Shown one piece after another: positions 51,370-60,819 of a DNA stretch of 64,000 nt. Made by a program: the position numbers and the translations under genes. The notes under the pieces are model-generated. The model was not told the origin of the DNA and ran no database searches. It saw only the letters and a program-made list of their open reading frames with translations. Position 1 is the first letter of the stretch; every line of letters starts with the position of its first letter. The DNA lies in NCBI RefSeq assembly GCF_000956405.1, contig NZ_JYIV01000024.1, positions 99,104 to 163,103 on the forward strand. Direction: 5' to 3'. This DNA is from Microbacterium oxydans. GTDB lineage: Bacteria; Actinomycetota; Actinomycetes; Actinomycetales; Microbacteriaceae.

Positions 51370-52685
51370 GCACGCACCTCGTCATGCCGCTCTGCCCAGT
51401 ACGTGCCGTCGGGGAACGCGTACTCGGTGATGGACGACGGGAAGATCTCCGCGCTGTAGCCGGGCTGGCCGGGCATCGTGTAGTGGCCGTTCTCGACGAT
51501 GCACGGATCGGTGAAGTGCTCGTGCAGGTGGTCGACGAACTCGGTGACCCTGTTCTCCAGGGTGGCCGACACGGCGACATAGTCGAAGATCGACAGGTGC
51601 TGCACGAGCTCGCAGAGTCCCACACCTCCGGCGTGCGGGCACACGGGTACTCCGAACTTGGCGGCCATCAGATAGACCGCGATGATCTCGTTGACGCTGC
51701 CCAGCCGGGCGGAATCGAGCTGGCAGAAGTCGATGGCTTCGGCCTGGAACATCTGCTTGAACAGCACACGGTTCATGCCGTGCTCGCCGGTGGCGACGCC
51801 GATGGGCGACACGGCACGGCGCACGGCAGCGTGCCCCAGGACGTCATCCGGGTTCGTCGGCTCCTCGATCCACAGCGGCTTGAACTCGGCGAGACGTTCC
51901 ATCGAGGAGATCGCCTGCGGGACATCCCACACCTGGTTGGCGTCGATCATGAGGTTCACGTCCCATCCGATGACCTCGCGCGCGATGGACAGTCGGCGCA
52001 CGTCATCCTCGATGTCGCCGCCGACCTTGAGCTTCACGTGCGTGTAGCCGTCGTCGAGTGCTTCGGTGAGGAGGCGGCGGAGCTTCTCGTCGCTGTAGCC
52101 GAGCCAGCCGGCGCTCGTCGTGTAGCAGGGATAGCCGCCGATGCTCTCGAGATGTGCGATCCGCTCGGCGCGGGTGTCGACGTTCGCGCGAAGGATGTCG
52201 AGGGCCTCGTCCTCGGTCAGCGCGTCCGACAGGTAGCTGAGGTCGGCGACCTCGACGAGCTGTTCGGGCGACATGTCGGCGAGCAGGCGCCAGAGCGGCT
52301 TCTGCGCGCGACGTGCCGCGAGGTCCCACATGGCGTTCATGACCGCGGCGAGGGCAAGGTGCACGACGCCCTTGTCGGGGCCGAGCCAGCGCAGATGCGT
52401 GTCGGACTTCATCTCGCGGTAGACCTCGCCGAGGTGTGCCACCACGTCGTCGACGTCGCGCCCGATGAACGGCAGCGCTCGCTGGCGGGCCGTCTCGGCG
52501 ACGATATCGGTGCCGCGGCCGATGGTGAAGGTGAAGCCGTGACCGGCGAGGCCGGGCTCGTCGGTTTCGAGGACGACGTACGCCGCCGAGTAGTCGATGT
52601 CCTTGTTCATCGCGTCGGATCCGTCCATCGTGATCGATGTCGGGAAGCGGATGTCGTGGACACGCACGCTCGTCAGAATGGGCAC
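51366..52685 (-). CDS. fucD: L-fuconate dehydratase
   Basis: 439 aa from GTG 52683-52685 (GAGAG about 9 nt upstream). It matches the FucD/ENOSF1 subgroup: DIRFPTSITMDGSDAMN, DYSAAYVVLETD, FTFTIGRGTDIV. The catalytic Lys is in VKLKVGG; metal ligands are in MIDANQVW, WIEEPTNPDD and ATGEHGMNR; His is in VCPHAGGVGLCE. It removes water from L-fuconate to give 2-keto-3-deoxy-L-fuconate. First gene of a three-gene operon, behind an inverted repeat shared with the reductase promoter. Confidence 0.9.
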   Translation of the reverse strand: MPILTSVRVHDIRFPTSITMDGSDAMNKDIDYSAAYVVLETDEPGLAGHGFTFTIGRGTDIVAETARQRALPFIGRDVDDVVAHLGEVYREMKSDTHLRWLGPDKGVVHLALAAVMNAMWDLAARRAQKPLWRLLADMSPEQLVEVADLSYLSDALTEDEALDILRANVDTRAERIAHLESIGGYPCYTTSAGWLGYSDEKLRRLLTEALDDGYTHVKLKVGGDIEDDVRRLSIAREVIGWDVNLMIDANQVWDVPQAISSMERLAEFKPLWIEEPTNPDDVLGHAAVRRAVSPIGVATGEHGMNRVLFKQMFQAEAIDFCQLDSARLGSVNEIIAVYLMAAKFGVPVCPHAGGVGLCELVQHLSIFDYVAVSATLENRVTEFVDHLHEHFTDPCIVENGHYTMPGQPGYSAEIFPSSITEYAFPDGTYWAERHDEVRA

Positions 52686-52783
52686 AGTGGACTCTCTTCG
52701 TTCAGGGGGGAGGGGTCGACGGATCCGGGGACGCCGATGCTCCCATTCCCCCATGAGCGCTCCGGCGCCTCAACGCCGTCCTT

Positions 52784-52800
52784 CGGATGCGCTCCATCCG
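52784..52800. promoter_or_regulatory. Inverted repeat operator, copy 2
   Basis: CGGATG (52784-52789), CGCTC spacer, CATCCG (52795-52800). Same core and spacing as the site at 48341-48361; located 99 bp before the fuconate dehydratase start, between it and the LysR gene. Confidence 0.65.
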
Positions 52801-52819
52801 TGGTCCGGATAGAGGGGGA

Positions 52820-53773
52820 TCAGGCCTCCATCGGCACGGGATCGGTCCCGGGCGGCAACGGGGCGGCGAGCACCGCATCGATGAAGGCCCGCGAGACACG
52901 GCTCAGAGGGCGTCCGGAGTGCCACCAGATTCCGACGTCGCGGAAGCGGTTCAAGTCGCGGATGGCTCGGACCTCGAGCCCCTCGGACCTCACCATGTCT
53001 GTGGCGAGACGGTTGACGATACCGACGCCGAGTCCAGCCCGCACCATGGACGCCAGCGTCGTCGGCTGCTCGGAGACCATCCCGGCCGGTGTCTCCACGA
53101 ATGACGCGTGGAGGGTCGCTTCGGCTTCATAACCGAGATCGGAGTTCAGCAGCGGGTTGCCGATGGTGATGATGCGGGCTCCGGCGAGATCCTCGAGGCC
53201 GATGCTCTCGAGCGCGCAGAGCGGGTGGCCTGTCGGAAGGAGAACCGTGAACGGTTCCCGCCACAGCGGCCGGCTGACGAGAGCCGGGTCGGCAGGCTCT
53301 GGGCGCATCGGCCGGATGGCGACGGTGACTCGGCGATCTGCCAGGGCCGTCTCGATGGATCGCATATCGCCGTCGAGGACTCCCACCTCCACGTCCGGGT
53401 GCTCCCGCCTCAGAGCCGCAAGCACATCGGGCAGGAAACCGGAGCTCGCGCTGGCGAAGCTGGCGACTCTGAGCGAACCGAAGAGTGTTGCGCCGTCGAG
53501 GCTTTCATCGATCAGATCCTCGGCCGCCGTGAGTACCGCACGGGCCTTCGGAAGGAGTGCCCTGCCGTGCTCGGTGAGTTCGAGCGGACGCACGCGCCGC
53601 TCGATCAGGGTGCGTCCGAGCGCACGTTCGAGATTCGCGATGTGGGCGGACACGCGCGGCTGCGAGAGGTGGATGAGCTCGGCGGCCTTGGAGAAACCGC
53701 CGGCGTCGACGACCTCGACCCAGGTGCGCAGCCACACGAGCTCGAACTTCGGTACGTTCGCGGAAGTCGTCAT
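52820..53773 (-). CDS. LysR-family transcriptional regulator
   Basis: 317 aa. N-terminal HTH (FSKAAELIHLSQPRVSAHIANLERALGRTLIERR) and a LysR substrate-binding domain (about 95-300). It lies upstream of and co-directional with the fuconate dehydratase operon, 15 bp after the ROK gene. It is one of three candidate regulators of the fucose genes. Confidence 0.9.
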   Translation of the reverse strand: MTTSANVPKFELVWLRTWVEVVDAGGFSKAAELIHLSQPRVSAHIANLERALGRTLIERRVRPLELTEHGRALLPKARAVLTAAEDLIDESLDGATLFGSLRVASFASASSGFLPDVLAALRREHPDVEVGVLDGDMRSIETALADRRVTVAIRPMRPEPADPALVSRPLWREPFTVLLPTGHPLCALESIGLEDLAGARIITIGNPLLNSDLGYEAEATLHASFVETPAGMVSEQPTTLASMVRAGLGVGIVNRLATDMVRSEGLEVRAIRDLNRFRDVGIWWHSGRPLSRVSRAFIDAVLAAPLPPGTDPVPMEA

Positions 53774-53788
53774 GGTCGGAGTGCGCGT

Positions 53789-54988
53789 TCAGGCCGTGAG
53801 GGTCTGGCGCAGCATGGAGTGCACCACGGATGCGGCGGAGCCTCGAGCCCAGTCTTCGAAGGTGTGCGTGCGTGTGACGATCCGACAGTCACGCACGGCA
53901 CCGAACGCGTGTTCGTCGAATGCCGATCTCAGGTGCTGCTCGAAGAGGTCGTAGTTCGTCACCGCCTCCCCGGCGACCAGGACGACTCCCGGCCCGACGA
54001 GGTTCGCCATCGTCGCGATCGCCAGACCGATCATCGATCCTGCGGCTTCGAAGGCGGCGACCGCGTCTTCGTCGCCGGCCCGCCCGAGTGCGACCGCGTC
54101 CTGCATGGTGAGGGACGGCTTCCTCTTCGCCGCGCGGATGCGTCCGAGGATCGCAGCTGAGGAGGCGACGGTCTCCACGCAACCCCGACGCCCGCAGGTG
54201 CAGCGTTCGCCGGTCGTCGCGAGGGGGAGGTGCCCCAGCTCTCCTGACACTCCCAGAGCACCGTCGACGACATCGCCGTTGACGTAGAGGCCGCAACCGA
54301 TGCCTGCTCCGATCGTCACGATGGCGAAGGAGTGGGTGTCCACACCGATGCCGAACCACTCCTCTGCGATGGCGAGCGCGCGGACATCGTTCTCGATGAC
54401 GACGGGGAAGGGCATGCGCGGGGCGAGCAGCGCGCCGAGGTCGACCTGCGACCAGTTCAGGCGCGGTGAGTCGCGGACCACTCCGTGCTCCTTGTCCACA
54501 TCGCCGGAGACGCCGACGCCGACGCCGATGACCCGGTCGGCATCTGGGCCGAGGGCATCCACGATCGCCCCCACGACCTCATCGATGGCGTCCACGACGC
54601 TGTCGACCGCGATGCTCGCGAGCGGGCGGTGGATGGAGTGGATGACGTTCGCTCGGATCGTCGTGGCGACGGCGATGATCTCGTCCACTCGGAGGGTCAC
54701 GCCGATGCTGATCTGCGCGTCCTCGATGACGCTGATGGGCTGGACCGGCCGTCCCGGCGCCGACGACGGCGCAGCATCGTGCGTGGAGATGAGCCCGCGG
54801 AGGTCGAGCCGGTTGACGGCCTTGGTGACTGCCGCCTGCGAAAGTCCTGTTCGTTGTGCCACGGTGACTCTGGCGACCGGGCCGTGCTTGAGCAGGTCCG
54901 CGAACACGGTCGTCACGGCGGGGGCCTCGCGGAAACCACCGGGCAGGCTCACGGTGCCCTGCTCGTCGTCGACAGCCGTCTGCGTCAT
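53789..54988 (-). CDS. ROK-family transcriptional regulator
   Basis: 399 aa. Winged HTH (ARVTVAQRTGLSQAAVTKAVNRLDLRGLI) and a ROK domain with VIENDVRALAIAEEWFG and the zinc motif CTCGRRGCVETVAS. Divergent from the ABC importer that begins at 55220, with 231 bp between, so it is the likely importer repressor. Probably co-transcribed with LysR. Confidence 0.9.
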   Translation of the reverse strand: MTQTAVDDEQGTVSLPGGFREAPAVTTVFADLLKHGPVARVTVAQRTGLSQAAVTKAVNRLDLRGLISTHDAAPSSAPGRPVQPISVIEDAQISIGVTLRVDEIIAVATTIRANVIHSIHRPLASIAVDSVVDAIDEVVGAIVDALGPDADRVIGVGVGVSGDVDKEHGVVRDSPRLNWSQVDLGALLAPRMPFPVVIENDVRALAIAEEWFGIGVDTHSFAIVTIGAGIGCGLYVNGDVVDGALGVSGELGHLPLATTGERCTCGRRGCVETVASSAAILGRIRAAKRKPSLTMQDAVALGRAGDEDAVAAFEAAGSMIGLAIATMANLVGPGVVLVAGEAVTNYDLFEQHLRSAFDEHAFGAVRDCRIVTRTHTFEDWARGSAASVVHSMLRQTLTA

Positions 54989-55129
54989 CCGGACTCCTTC
55001 ATCGGACCCTTGGTCTGCTCGACCCGACGTAGCGCGTGTCGGCGGGGCGGGTCGAGGTTAACTTTCGAATGTCAATCATATGGCTAACCGGTGGTAGCGC
55101 AACCACGAGAATTCTGCGGGAACAGTTAC

Positions 55130-55158
55130 TTGACAACGTGTTCTAATGGCGCTTACAG
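55130..55158 (+). promoter_or_regulatory. Promoter of the alpha-galactoside/fucoside importer operon
   Basis: TTGACA (55130-55135), 17 bp, TTACAG (55153-55158), about 60 bp before the first permease start. The only consensus-like -35 noticed in this gap. AT-rich ATGTCAATCATATGGC upstream may hold a regulator site. Confidence 0.5.
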
Positions 55159-55219
55159 TCGTCCCAGTCCTGCTCTCGTCGTCAGTTCTCGATGGGGCAG
55201 AAAGTCGAAGGAGACCTCA

Positions 55220-56161
55220 ATGGCAACGTCCGCCACGCCGCGCAGAAACACCCCGGGGCGCGCATCGGGAATGGCCGCGAGACGCAACCCTTCGCATCGG
55301 AACGACTGGAAGCTCGCTCTGGTTCTGATCGCTCCCGCTGTCCTCGGTTTCACGGTGTTCGCGGTGTACCCGACGATCCGCGGCATCTACCTCAGCTTCA
55401 CAGATTTCCAGGTGCTGTCACCTCCGGTGTGGAGCGGGCTGGACAACCTCCAGACCCTCATCGGCGACAAGGTGTTCTGGCAGTCGCTCGGCATCACCTT
55501 CTACTTCGTCGCCCTGTCTGTGGTCTTCGGCATTCTCGTCTCCCTCGTGACGGCGGTGATCCTGCACCGTCTCACCGGGTCCGCGTTCATCCGCGGGCTC
55601 GTCATCCTCCCGTTCCTGATCTCGGGCGTGGTCGCCGCCCTGGTCTGGCAGTGGATGATGGACCCTCAGCTCGGCATCATCAACATCGCCCTCGACGCGC
55701 TGACCGGGGAGCGGATCAAGTTCCTCAGTTCGCCGGAGTGGGTGATCCCCTCGGTCGCGGCGATCAGCGTCTGGAAGTCGATGGGATACAACGCGATCCT
55801 CATCGTCGCCGGCCTCTCCACGATCCCCAACGAGGTGTATGAGGCGGGGCGCCTCGACGGAGCCTCCGAGATCCAGATGTTCCGTCGGCTGACGATCCCG
55901 CTGCTGCGGCCGATCCTCGCGATGGTCATCGTGCTCACCGTCATCAGCGCGTTCCAGGTCTTCGACATCGTCGCGGTGACCACGAAAGGCGGCCCGGCGA
56001 ACTCCTCGAACGTGCTGCAGATGTACATCTACGACAAGGCGTTCAACCAGTTCGACTTCGGTTACGCCGCGACCATGTCGCTTTCCCTCTTCGTGATGCT
56101 GATCGCGATCACCTTCCTCCAGATGCGGCTGCTCCGGGCCGACGAATCCGACACGAACTGA
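55220..56161 (+). CDS. ABC sugar importer permease (MalF type)
   Basis: 313 aa from ATG 55220 with a perfect GAAGGAGA site 7 nt upstream. Six helices; EAA loop EVYEAGRLDGASEIQMFRRLTIP. First gene of an importer operon whose order (permease, permease, binding protein) differs from the GH5-linked importer. Followed immediately by the second permease. Confidence 0.9.
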   Translation: MATSATPRRNTPGRASGMAARRNPSHRNDWKLALVLIAPAVLGFTVFAVYPTIRGIYLSFTDFQVLSPPVWSGLDNLQTLIGDKVFWQSLGITFYFVALSVVFGILVSLVTAVILHRLTGSAFIRGLVILPFLISGVVAALVWQWMMDPQLGIINIALDALTGERIKFLSSPEWVIPSVAAISVWKSMGYNAILIVAGLSTIPNEVYEAGRLDGASEIQMFRRLTIPLLRPILAMVIVLTVISAFQVFDIVAVTTKGGPANSSNVLQMYIYDKAFNQFDFGYAATMSLSLFVMLIAITFLQMRLLRADESDTN

Positions 56162-56167
56162 GTGACC

Positions 56168-57127
56168 ATGACCGTCATCCCGACTGCACCGCTCCCGGCC
56201 CCCGAAGGCGTCCGATCCTTCCGTAAGAGCCGCGCTCCCCGTAAGCCCGTGCGACCCTTCTCCTGGGGCCGGGTTCTCGCCTGGTCGTACGTGATCCTGT
56301 TCCTCCTCGTCACGGTGTTCCCCTTCTACTGGATCCTGCGCACGTCGCTGTCGAACAACTTCGCGCTCAGCACGGACCCTGGCTCGTTCCTGCCCGTCGG
56401 TTTCTCCTTCGATGCGTTCGCTCGCGTGCTGGGCTTCGCCAGCCGCGACGAGGCGCTCGCCGCCGGAGGTTCCGGTGCCTCGATCGACATCCTGCTCTCC
56501 GTCCGCAACTCGGTGATCTACGCCGGACTCATGACCGTCATCGTCGTCACGGCCTCCGCACTCGCCGCCTACGCGTTCGCCCGCCTGCAGTGGAGAGGGC
56601 GCAACTTCGTCTTCTCGCTCCTGCTGACCGCGCTGATGGTGCCGGGCATCCTCACGCTGCTGCCCAACTTCGTGCTCATCAACGATCTCGGCCTCCTCAA
56701 CACCTTCGCCGGGCTCCTCCTGCCGGGTGCCCTCTTCTCGGCCTTCAACATCTTCTTCCTGCGACAGTTCATGCTGGGGCTGAGCGCCGAGGTGGAGGAG
56801 GCCGCTCTCATCGACGGTGCCAGCCCCCTGAAGACTCTCTTCCGGATCACGCTCCCGATGACGTCAGGACCACTCGTCACGCTCTCGATCCTGACGTTCA
56901 TCGGAACCTGGAACGACTACTTCTGGCCGCTGCTCGTCGCCAACGACGCCGAAGTGCGGCCCTTGACCCTCGCGCTCGGCGTCTTCCAGCAGGCGTCACC
57001 GCAGAGCCAGCCCGACTTCTCCGGGCAGATGGCCGCGACGTTGATCGCCGCGCTGCCGATGCTCCTGCTGTTCATGATCTTCGGCAAACGGATCGTCAAC
57101 TCGATCGGATTCAGCGGCATCAAATGA
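56168..57127 (+). CDS. ABC sugar importer permease (MalG type)
   Basis: 319 aa from ATG 56168; GTG 56162 is an equally placed alternative 0 nt after the first permease stop. Six helices with a longer first periplasmic loop than usual (DPGSFLPVGFSFDAFARVLG..). EAA loop EVEEAALIDGASPLKTLFRITLP. Partner of the preceding permease. Confidence 0.9.
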   Translation: MTVIPTAPLPAPEGVRSFRKSRAPRKPVRPFSWGRVLAWSYVILFLLVTVFPFYWILRTSLSNNFALSTDPGSFLPVGFSFDAFARVLGFASRDEALAAGGSGASIDILLSVRNSVIYAGLMTVIVVTASALAAYAFARLQWRGRNFVFSLLLTALMVPGILTLLPNFVLINDLGLLNTFAGLLLPGALFSAFNIFFLRQFMLGLSAEVEEAALIDGASPLKTLFRITLPMTSGPLVTLSILTFIGTWNDYFWPLLVANDAEVRPLTLALGVFQQASPQSQPDFSGQMAATLIAALPMLLLFMIFGKRIVNSIGFSGIK

Positions 57128-57227
57128 CAGACCACCCGGCCACGCCGGGAAGCGCCGCGAGGAGCGCCCGAATCCTCGAGCACGACAACCACACATCCAG
57201 CACCATCACATCCTCCGAGAGGCAAAC

Positions 57228-58568
57228 ATGAAGACCGGAAAGATCACCGCCGCAGTCGTCGGTGTCGCTCTCGTGGCAACCATGACCGGTTGCACGGGCG
57301 GCCAGAGCGACGAGGGGGGCTCGGCCACCGTCAACTGGTGGACATGGGACCCGAACCAGGCCGCCGCCTACAGCGAATGCATCCCCGCGTTCGAGGAGGC
57401 CCACCCCGACATCAAGGTCAAGGTCAGCCAGTTCAACGTCTCCGACTACTTCACCAAGCTGACGACAGGGTTCGTCGCGAAGAACGCCCCCGACGCCTTC
57501 CAGAACAGCGTCACCTTCTTCCAGTCGTACGCGGAGCAAGGGCAGATCATGCCCCTCGACGACCTCATCAAGAGCTCCGACTACGACCTCGACACCTTCG
57601 CGGTCGGAGTCGACCTCTGGAAGTTCACCGACGGCAAGCAGTACGCCCTCCCGCTCGACTGGGCAGCAGCCGCCTACTACTTCAACCAGGACAAGGTGTC
57701 CGAGGCCGGCCTCACCGAAGACGAGGTCAAGAACATGACGTGGAACCCGGAAGATGGCGGAACGTTCCTCAAAGTCGTCAAGCGACTCACCGTCGACGCC
57801 AACGGCGTCCGCGGTGACGAGCCCGGATTCGACAAGAACAACGTGGCCGTCTACGGCATCGGCTCGCTCGAGTCCGACGACAATCTCGGCCAGACCACCT
57901 GGGGGGCTTTCGCGGGCAGCACCGGATTCGAGGTCACGGACAAGCCCAACTGGCCGACCCAGTTCAACTACGGCGACAAGCGGTTCATCGAGACCATGGA
58001 CTTCATCCGCCAGCTGAGCGAAGACGGCTACGCGCCCCAGCTCGGGCAGTTCACCACCGGTGGCGCCGACCAGATCGGATCCGGCCAGGTGGCGATCGTT
58101 CCCGGCGGTTCGTGGGAGGCGTCGTCCATCACGAAGCTTCCGGGCGTCAAGGTCGGTATCGCGCCGGTCGTGTCGTCGGAGGAGGGCAAGCGCTCGATCA
58201 TCTCCAACATGAACGGCAACAACGTCTGGGCGGGGACGAAGAACAAGGAAGCGACCTGGGCCTGGGTGTCGTACATGGGATCCGAGGAGTGCCAGACCAC
58301 CGCGGCCACTTTCAACGGCTCGTTCTTCCCGTCGATCGAAGCATCGATGCAGGCACTGGTCGACAAGTCAGCGGCTGACGGACTCGATCTGTCGATCTTC
58401 GGCGACTACCAGAGCTCGGGCGCGCTCTTCTCCGCACCTGCCTACGAGAACGGAGCCACGATGGAGGCCGACATCCGCCCGCAGTTCGAGGCGTACTTCC
58501 TCGGGCAGGAAGACGACGACCTCTGGCCGCGCCTGCAGAAGCAGACCGCCGACATCATCGCCGGCTGA
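57228..58568 (+). CDS. ABC sugar importer, substrate-binding lipoprotein
   Basis: 446 aa with GAGAGG ahead of the ATG. Lipobox MTGC (Cys about 22). SBP fold: VNWWTWDPNQAAAYSECIPAFEEAHPDI, FVAKNAPDAFQNSVTFF, VAIVPGGSWEASS. Followed by a hairpin and then alpha-galactosidase and alpha-fucosidase genes, so cargo is inferred to be galactosylated or fucosylated oligosaccharides. Confidence 0.9.
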   Translation: MKTGKITAAVVGVALVATMTGCTGGQSDEGGSATVNWWTWDPNQAAAYSECIPAFEEAHPDIKVKVSQFNVSDYFTKLTTGFVAKNAPDAFQNSVTFFQSYAEQGQIMPLDDLIKSSDYDLDTFAVGVDLWKFTDGKQYALPLDWAAAAYYFNQDKVSEAGLTEDEVKNMTWNPEDGGTFLKVVKRLTVDANGVRGDEPGFDKNNVAVYGIGSLESDDNLGQTTWGAFAGSTGFEVTDKPNWPTQFNYGDKRFIETMDFIRQLSEDGYAPQLGQFTTGGADQIGSGQVAIVPGGSWEASSITKLPGVKVGIAPVVSSEEGKRSIISNMNGNNVWAGTKNKEATWAWVSYMGSEECQTTAATFNGSFFPSIEASMQALVDKSAADGLDLSIFGDYQSSGALFSAPAYENGATMEADIRPQFEAYFLGQEDDDLWPRLQKQTADIIAG

Positions 58569-58573
58569 ACGAT

Positions 58574-58607
58574 CCCGGTCGCGGTGGTGTTCACTGCCGC
58601 GACCGGG
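58574..58607 (+). terminator. Intra-operon hairpin after binding-protein gene
   Basis: CCCGGTCGCGG (58574-58584) and CCGCGACCGGG (58597-58607), perfect 11-bp stem with 12-nt loop, between the binding-protein and alpha-galactosidase genes. Confidence 0.65.
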
Positions 58608-58647
58608 CTCACCAGACAGAACACACGCTCTACTCCACGAAGGAATC

Positions 58648-60819
58648 ATGCCTCTCTCCGTTGCCCATCCCGGGCTCGTCCACCTCCGCGGCGCCGGTGT
58701 CAGCCTCGTCATCCAGTTCTCCGAGCCGATGCCGCGAGTGCTGCATTGGGGTGCCGACCTCGGCGACCTCACCACGCAAGAGACGGAGTCCCTGCTGGTC
58801 AGCTCCGCACCGAGCGCGACGCACAACTCCACGGATGAACCGAGGTACTTCAGCGTCCTTCCGACCGAGGCGGATGCATGGTCGGGGACCCCGGGGTTCG
58901 AGGGCCGGATCCGACAGACGGGCGCACCATACTTCCGGTTCGAGCTGGACGACGTGACCGTCGGTGAGCACTCGACGTCCTTCGACCTCTCCGACCGCGC
59001 AGCAGGCTGCACCGTCAAGCTTCACTATGCGTTGGATCCGGATACGGGCGTTCTCGCCGCGTCCGCCGTCGTCCGCCGTCACGCAGATGCCACCGATGTG
59101 CTGGACGTGCACCACCTGACCCTGATGCTTCCGGTGCCCGACCGAGCCGTCGAGGTCGTGGATTTCACCGGGAAGTGGTCGCGTGAACGCAGCCCGCAGC
59201 GCACGCCCATCGGCTTCGGCACCCACCTGCGCGAGAGCCGACGCGGTCGCTCATCGCTGGATTCGCCATATCTGATGATGGCGGGAACGCAGCGGTTCGG
59301 GTTCCGCTCCGGCGAGGTATGGGCTGCTCATGTGGGCTGGAGTGGCAATCAGCGTTACCTGGTCGAGCAGCTGCCGGAGGGGGCGGGTGCACATCGCTCC
59401 ACGCTGGGCGGCGGAGAACTGCTTCTCCCCGGCGAGATCTCGCTGTCAGCGGGCGAGACCTACACCGCTCCGACCGTGTACTTCAGTTGGTCCGAGCGGG
59501 GGATGGATGGCATCGCAGACCGTTTCCACGAGTGGCTTCGTCGACGCCCGACCCATCCCCGCGCACCCCGACCGCTCGTCCTCAACACGTGGGAGGCGGT
59601 GTACTTCGATCATGACCTCGCCACGTTGCTGCGTCTGACCGACGCCGCGGGCGACATCGGCGTCGAGCGTGTCGTACTCGACGATGGATGGTTCCTCGGT
59701 CGACGCGACGACGGCACCGGCCTCGGCGATTGGTTCGTCGACGCGGAGGTGTGGCCGGAAGGGCTCACCCCGTTCGTGGAGCGCATCCGCAGTCATGGCA
59801 TGGACTTCGGGCTGTGGTTCGAGCCGGAGATGGTCAATCTGACCTCCCGCCTCGCGATCGAGCATCCGGACTGGGTTCTCGCACCGCCCGCTCCCGGCCC
59901 GTCGATCCGGAACCAGCACGTGCTGAACCTGGCTCATCCGGACGCATGGCAGTTCATCTTCGACAGGATCGACGCGCTCGTCGCCGAGTACCGGATCGAC
60001 TACATCAAGTGGGATCACAATCGCGAGCTGCATGAGGCCAGCCGGCAGGATGCGGAGGGCCGTGCCGGCGTTCACGCGCAGACGCAGGCGCTCTACCGGA
60101 TGCTCGATGCGCTGCGTGCGAAACACCCCGCGCTGGAGATCGAATCCTGCGCGAGCGGCGGAGGCCGCATCGATCTCGGGATCCTGGAACGCACCGATCG
60201 CGTCTGGGCCTCGGATTGCAACGACCCCGAGGAGCGACAGCAGATTCAGCGCTGGACCGGGCAGCTCCTCCCGCCGGAGCTCGTGGGCACGCACGTCGGC
60301 GCAGCCGAGTCGCACACCACCAAGCGAGTGACGTCACTGTCGTTCCGTCTGATCACCGCTCTCTTCGGTCACGCCGGTATCGAGTTGGATCTGAGTGCTC
60401 ATGATGCGCGCGAGCTCTCCGAGATTCGAGCCTGGGCCCGTCTGTACAAGGAGCAGCGTGCGCTGCTTCATTCCGGGCGGGTCGTTCGCGCGGACCTTGC
60501 GGATGAAGAGAGCATGTTCCACGGTGTCGTGGCCGAGGATCGTCGCGAAGCCCTGTTCGCGTGGGTGCGACTGGGGACGTCCGTGCCGATCCAGTCGGGG
60601 CGCATCGCCCTGCCCGGCCTCGACCCCGAGACCACGTATCGCATCGAACTGCGTGAGGAGATCGGTGCGCCTGTGCTCCACGAGGTCGCTCCGGCGTGGT
60701 TCACCGCCGCCAGAGAGGGCAGCCTCGTGATGCGAGGAGCCCTGCTCGCCCGCCTCGGCCTGCCGATGCCGACATTGCAGCCGCAGCAGGCGATGCTCCT
60801 GCGCCTGAGCGCTATCTGA
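58648..60819 (+). CDS. GH36 alpha-galactosidase
   Basis: 723 aa, usual GH36 length; GAAGGA before the ATG and no signal peptide. N-terminal beta-sandwich (1-about 300), then the barrel: PLVLNTWEAVYFDHD, RVVLDDGWFLGRRDD, GLWFEPEMVNLTSRL, nucleophile Asp in DYIKWDHNRE, IESCASGGGRIDLGIL and the acid/base Asp in VWASDCNDPEERQQIQR. It releases terminal alpha-galactose from imported oligosaccharides. Overlaps the GH95 gene by 1 nt. Confidence 0.93.
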   Translation: MPLSVAHPGLVHLRGAGVSLVIQFSEPMPRVLHWGADLGDLTTQETESLLVSSAPSATHNSTDEPRYFSVLPTEADAWSGTPGFEGRIRQTGAPYFRFELDDVTVGEHSTSFDLSDRAAGCTVKLHYALDPDTGVLAASAVVRRHADATDVLDVHHLTLMLPVPDRAVEVVDFTGKWSRERSPQRTPIGFGTHLRESRRGRSSLDSPYLMMAGTQRFGFRSGEVWAAHVGWSGNQRYLVEQLPEGAGAHRSTLGGGELLLPGEISLSAGETYTAPTVYFSWSERGMDGIADRFHEWLRRRPTHPRAPRPLVLNTWEAVYFDHDLATLLRLTDAAGDIGVERVVLDDGWFLGRRDDGTGLGDWFVDAEVWPEGLTPFVERIRSHGMDFGLWFEPEMVNLTSRLAIEHPDWVLAPPAPGPSIRNQHVLNLAHPDAWQFIFDRIDALVAEYRIDYIKWDHNRELHEASRQDAEGRAGVHAQTQALYRMLDALRAKHPALEIESCASGGGRIDLGILERTDRVWASDCNDPEERQQIQRWTGQLLPPELVGTHVGAAESHTTKRVTSLSFRLITALFGHAGIELDLSAHDARELSEIRAWARLYKEQRALLHSGRVVRADLADEESMFHGVVAEDRREALFAWVRLGTSVPIQSGRIALPGLDPETTYRIELREEIGAPVLHEVAPAWFTAAREGSLVMRGALLARLGLPMPTLQPQQAMLLRLSAI

